Shown here in pieces: positions 61,651 through 64,000 of a stretch of 64,000 nt of DNA (positions within the stretch are counted from its first letter, which is position 1; every line of letters starts with the position of its first letter). Source of the DNA: Pyrrhosoma nymphula (Eukaryota; Arthropoda; Insecta; Odonata; Coenagrionidae); assembly GCA_963573305.1 (NCBI GenBank), contig OY754338.1, positions 45,411,531-45,475,530 of the forward strand. The letters run 5' to 3'. The translations under genes and the position numbers were made by a program. Under the pieces are notes generated by a model that was not told where the DNA came from, made no database searches, and was given only the letters and a program-made list of their open reading frames with translations.

Positions 61651-63055
61651 ATACTATCCAGATTCCTTTGCCACCCCAGTCAAACGTTTGCACATTTAAC
61701 GAGAAAGTAGTTCAATTTCCTTTCTTGAGCGATGAAGTTGAATTATAATTATCGGCTCAGTTAAAAAATTCAGGATTAAAAGTTTAAATTTAAAATAATA
61801 GACACAATAGATCGGTAAAGATGAAATGATTGAAATAAAGCCAGTGTTTTAGGCTTTACACTAGCAATGAAGCCAGCTATTTTGAATAAGCCAATCTTTA
61901 AAGAGAACAGCGTGATGTGCATATAATGTCATGACAATTTTTAAACTTCGTTTAGGCATGTGTGGACCACGTTTAATGGAATCAATATTTTCCAGCCTTG
62001 ATCTTCGCATAATACCCTATAATCTTTCTCTCTGGGATCTTCTCTTTTCCTATGTTCATGGTGTTTGGGTCCTTTTTTTCGTTCCATGTTGGAAATCCAT
62101 TGGTGCTCCAATTCTGGATTTAAAAGCTTTCCTAGTGCACAACAGTTTCATGCCATCGTTATTGAAATCCGTATTACTTTCTTAACATGTCCCCAAAATA
62201 CCCTTAACCAACTTAATAGTTCATGCAAAGAAAAAGGATAAATAATGTGTACACAATAGTTTATTAATTGAAAGGACTCTGCTACTGATCGTGTTGGCAA
62301 ACATTTGTCACCCGCTGAGGAAAATTTACCCCTGTGCGAAATAGTGAATGAAAGTAAACCTTCATCGTGGACTGGAGTTTCAACCATCATCATATTCAGA
62401 TGGCACCAGACCTGAAGATCTCCAATCTTAGGGTCTGATGCCATCATATTAATATACGCATAACCGTAATTACATGAACCGAAAATTATTACTTACATGA
62501 AAAATAGCCGGTTATTAATACATGGAAGGCATTTGATAATCCTGAAAGATTGAAAGTTGTACTGCATTTCGTTTATGAGATTTATGCCAGCATATATTGT
62601 GAATTATTTATAAGATCATCAATATAAATTAGCTAATTTCAGTGAGAAACCATTAGGATATTTATCACTCCGAAGTCCCCAAATACGGTTAATGGCTGAA
62701 CTATAGTACTTTCATTTAGCACGTCACATTGTTGCTTATAATAATATAGGTAAAGACTTATCTCGCTGAAGTTAAACTGGCACTATCATCTTGCCCTTAT
62801 TAATATTATTTAACATTATTTCTGGGCCAAGATTGTAATTATATTAGCATATAGGTGGTTTTTGTACCATTTGTTATTTCTCAACTTCTGAAACATCAAT
62901 AGACTTTGCCGTTTAAAATATTTTCGAAATTAAACCTAAAATGTGATGCCACGTATTCACTTTTTAGGAGAGAAATTTTAAAATGCTCAAGATTAGCCCG
63001 GGTTCTTTATGGGTAAGCGGTGCCATTAATTAGCTTTACGTGCAAATCTGGATCC
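61651..63055. other. No gene seen; one retroelement tail-like motif
   Basis: The complement of about 62370-62405 reads CATCTGAATATGATGATGGT, then TGAAACTCCAGTCC, again the CTGA..ATGA..GAAAC..GTC pattern. The rest is ordinary AT-rich DNA. Confidence 0.4.
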
Positions 63056-63065
63056 CTCTGCTAGT

Positions 63066-63090
63066 AATATATATATATATATATATAAAT
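63066..63090. repeat. TA microsatellite
   Basis: An uninterrupted run of TA dinucleotides follows GCTAGTAA and precedes AATAAAAATG. Confidence 0.85.
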
Positions 63091-63482
63091 AAAAATGTGG
63101 TGGTTTCTGTGTGTGTTGCTACTTAATCACGCAAAACCACCGAATCGAATGAGCTGAAATTATGCAAGAACATAGCTAATACACCTAGTTTGAACATAGT
63201 TTTATTGCCGTTTTGAATATTTTCACCATTTTAAAATTATAGTTTTTTCCAACTTCTTAGAGAAGAACGGCCTATTTTTCTATGTAAATATTTATTTTTA
63301 CGCATAAGATTTTTGTTGTTTGTTGAGGTGACTTTAATGTAAGACATGAGACTTTTTCAATGTATTTTAAGGAAATATTTGATTTATTTATATTGTTTCT
63401 CACATAATTATTTTAGTAGTGCTAATACATTTAGAGTACAACAAATATTCCTAATAGAAGAAAGAGTAACCTTTCTCAAAGA

Positions 63483-63720
63483 TCTGCTAGGGTAAGGTCA
63501 ATGTCCTCTTTGTGGAAAAATGAATCTCAAGAACAACGAGAACAACGATTACAGTTGGAAGCTGTGAGAAACGACTCATAGTGTGCTTAAAAAGGTCCAG
63601 AGGAGCGTCATACTTCATACAGCTGCTTAATTCCATATAATATTCGAGCACGGTCTCTATTGGTACTGGAAAAAATCTCGCTCAAACTCAACTAAGGAAA
63701 AATATGCTTGAAGTTATGGC
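63483..63720 (+). pseudogene. Helitron N-terminal region remnant
   Basis: The frame reads RSARVRSMSSLWKNESQEQR, then EQRLQLEAVRNDS and a stop, then KGPEERHTSYSC. Repeated ETxEQRExRL-type charged segments are characteristic of the poorly conserved N-terminus of insect Helitron proteins. No Rep HUH motif is visible before similarity ends. The assignment rests on this style of sequence and on the neighbouring 5' end-like region. Confidence 0.5.
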
Positions 63721-63800
63721 GATCTTTACCTTGCGAAACTGGAATATTTTTTTAGTTTTGCTGTTTTTAAATTCATCAATCAGTAAACTAGCTTAATGCT

Positions 63801-64000
63801 ATGCATAATAAAGCAAAAAAACGGGAAATTGCCTCTAAATAAAAAAATAAGATGAGAAATGAGAAGTTATATCCGTTTCTGTAGACATAGAACTATGATA
63901 TTGTTTCTTACTTTTATCTCTCCCGTTGAGAATAGTAGTTTCCCTAGCAGAAATAAAATTCTTAAACCGAAGTTGCAAAATAATTGGTAGATATCCACTA
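63801..64000. other. No feature seen
   Basis: AT-rich DNA to the end of the window. Confidence 0.5.

Larger units (their letters stand above)
63056..63800 (+). mobile_element. Helitron 5' part, plus strand
   Basis: After a TA microsatellite the sequence AATAAAAATGTGGTGGTTTC, then GTGTGTTGCTACTTAATCACG is laid out like the 5' end of Helitron copy 1 (TATATAAA, then a TTCTGT word, then a GCA..A word). About 370 bp later the N-terminal coding remnant begins. The exact 5' TC is uncertain, possibly TCTGCTAGTAATATATATAT near 63056. No 3' end is seen, so the copy is truncated. Confidence 0.55.

Overview
This is a transposon-rich, AT-rich nuclear DNA window from an animal, most likely an insect or other arthropod; the species cannot be named from the sequence. 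The evidence is the mix of Transib, piggyBac, Helitron, Penelope-like and hAT-like elements, GT-AG splice signals, a tRNA-derived SINE-like segment, and no operon structure or long open frame. No complete host gene is visible. The only host protein-coding evidence is a pair of phase-matched exons on the minus strand (26228-26459 and 27189-27299) whose gene I do not recognise.

Layout. 1-1135: anonymous AT-rich DNA. 1136-23440: a tandem satellite array of about 17 full units of about 1279 bp plus truncated right-edge copies. The units fall into types arranged as a five-unit higher-order repeat (B-D-C-B-C, about 6395 bp) present twice in full and once in part, followed by an E-C'-E block. Every full unit keeps a short minus-strand ATG ORF with a DINAAVNL...IACGEF signature that resembles the C-terminal end of TnpB/Fanzor nucleases; this is a hypothesis only. 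24620-25190: Penelope-like element fragment with a GIY-YIG endonuclease remnant. 26228-27299: the two host exons. 27767-27916: duplicated SINE-like segment. 28222-31221: a Transib transposon with 36-bp perfect terminal inverted repeats, CGACG target duplications and a decayed RAG1-like transposase. 31255-32105: inverted-repeat element full of AAGGCACC-like words. 32123-32635: unidentified GC-richer ORF. 34158-36780: decayed piggyBac-like element. 36918-37333: hAT-type foldback MITE.

37.6-46 kb: mostly anonymous DNA with a 152-bp palindrome (40326-40477), a diverged duplicated segment and several GC-richer islands. 46271-48060: Helitron cluster on the minus strand, two copies joined exactly head to tail. 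50788-51230: element whose inverted repeats are themselves built of short tandem repeats. 51303-51374: perfect hairpin. 52268-52727: MITE with a 10-bp target duplication. 63056-63800: 5' part of a second Helitron, on the plus strand.

The features do not form a pathway. They are independent mobile or satellite sequences around an intron-rich host locus. A recurring degenerate motif, CTGA..ATGA..GAAAC..GTC, appears at about eight sites and looks like tails of retroelements that carried hammerhead-like ribozymes. Open frames beginning at TTG or GTG were not treated as genes, because this is eukaryotic DNA.
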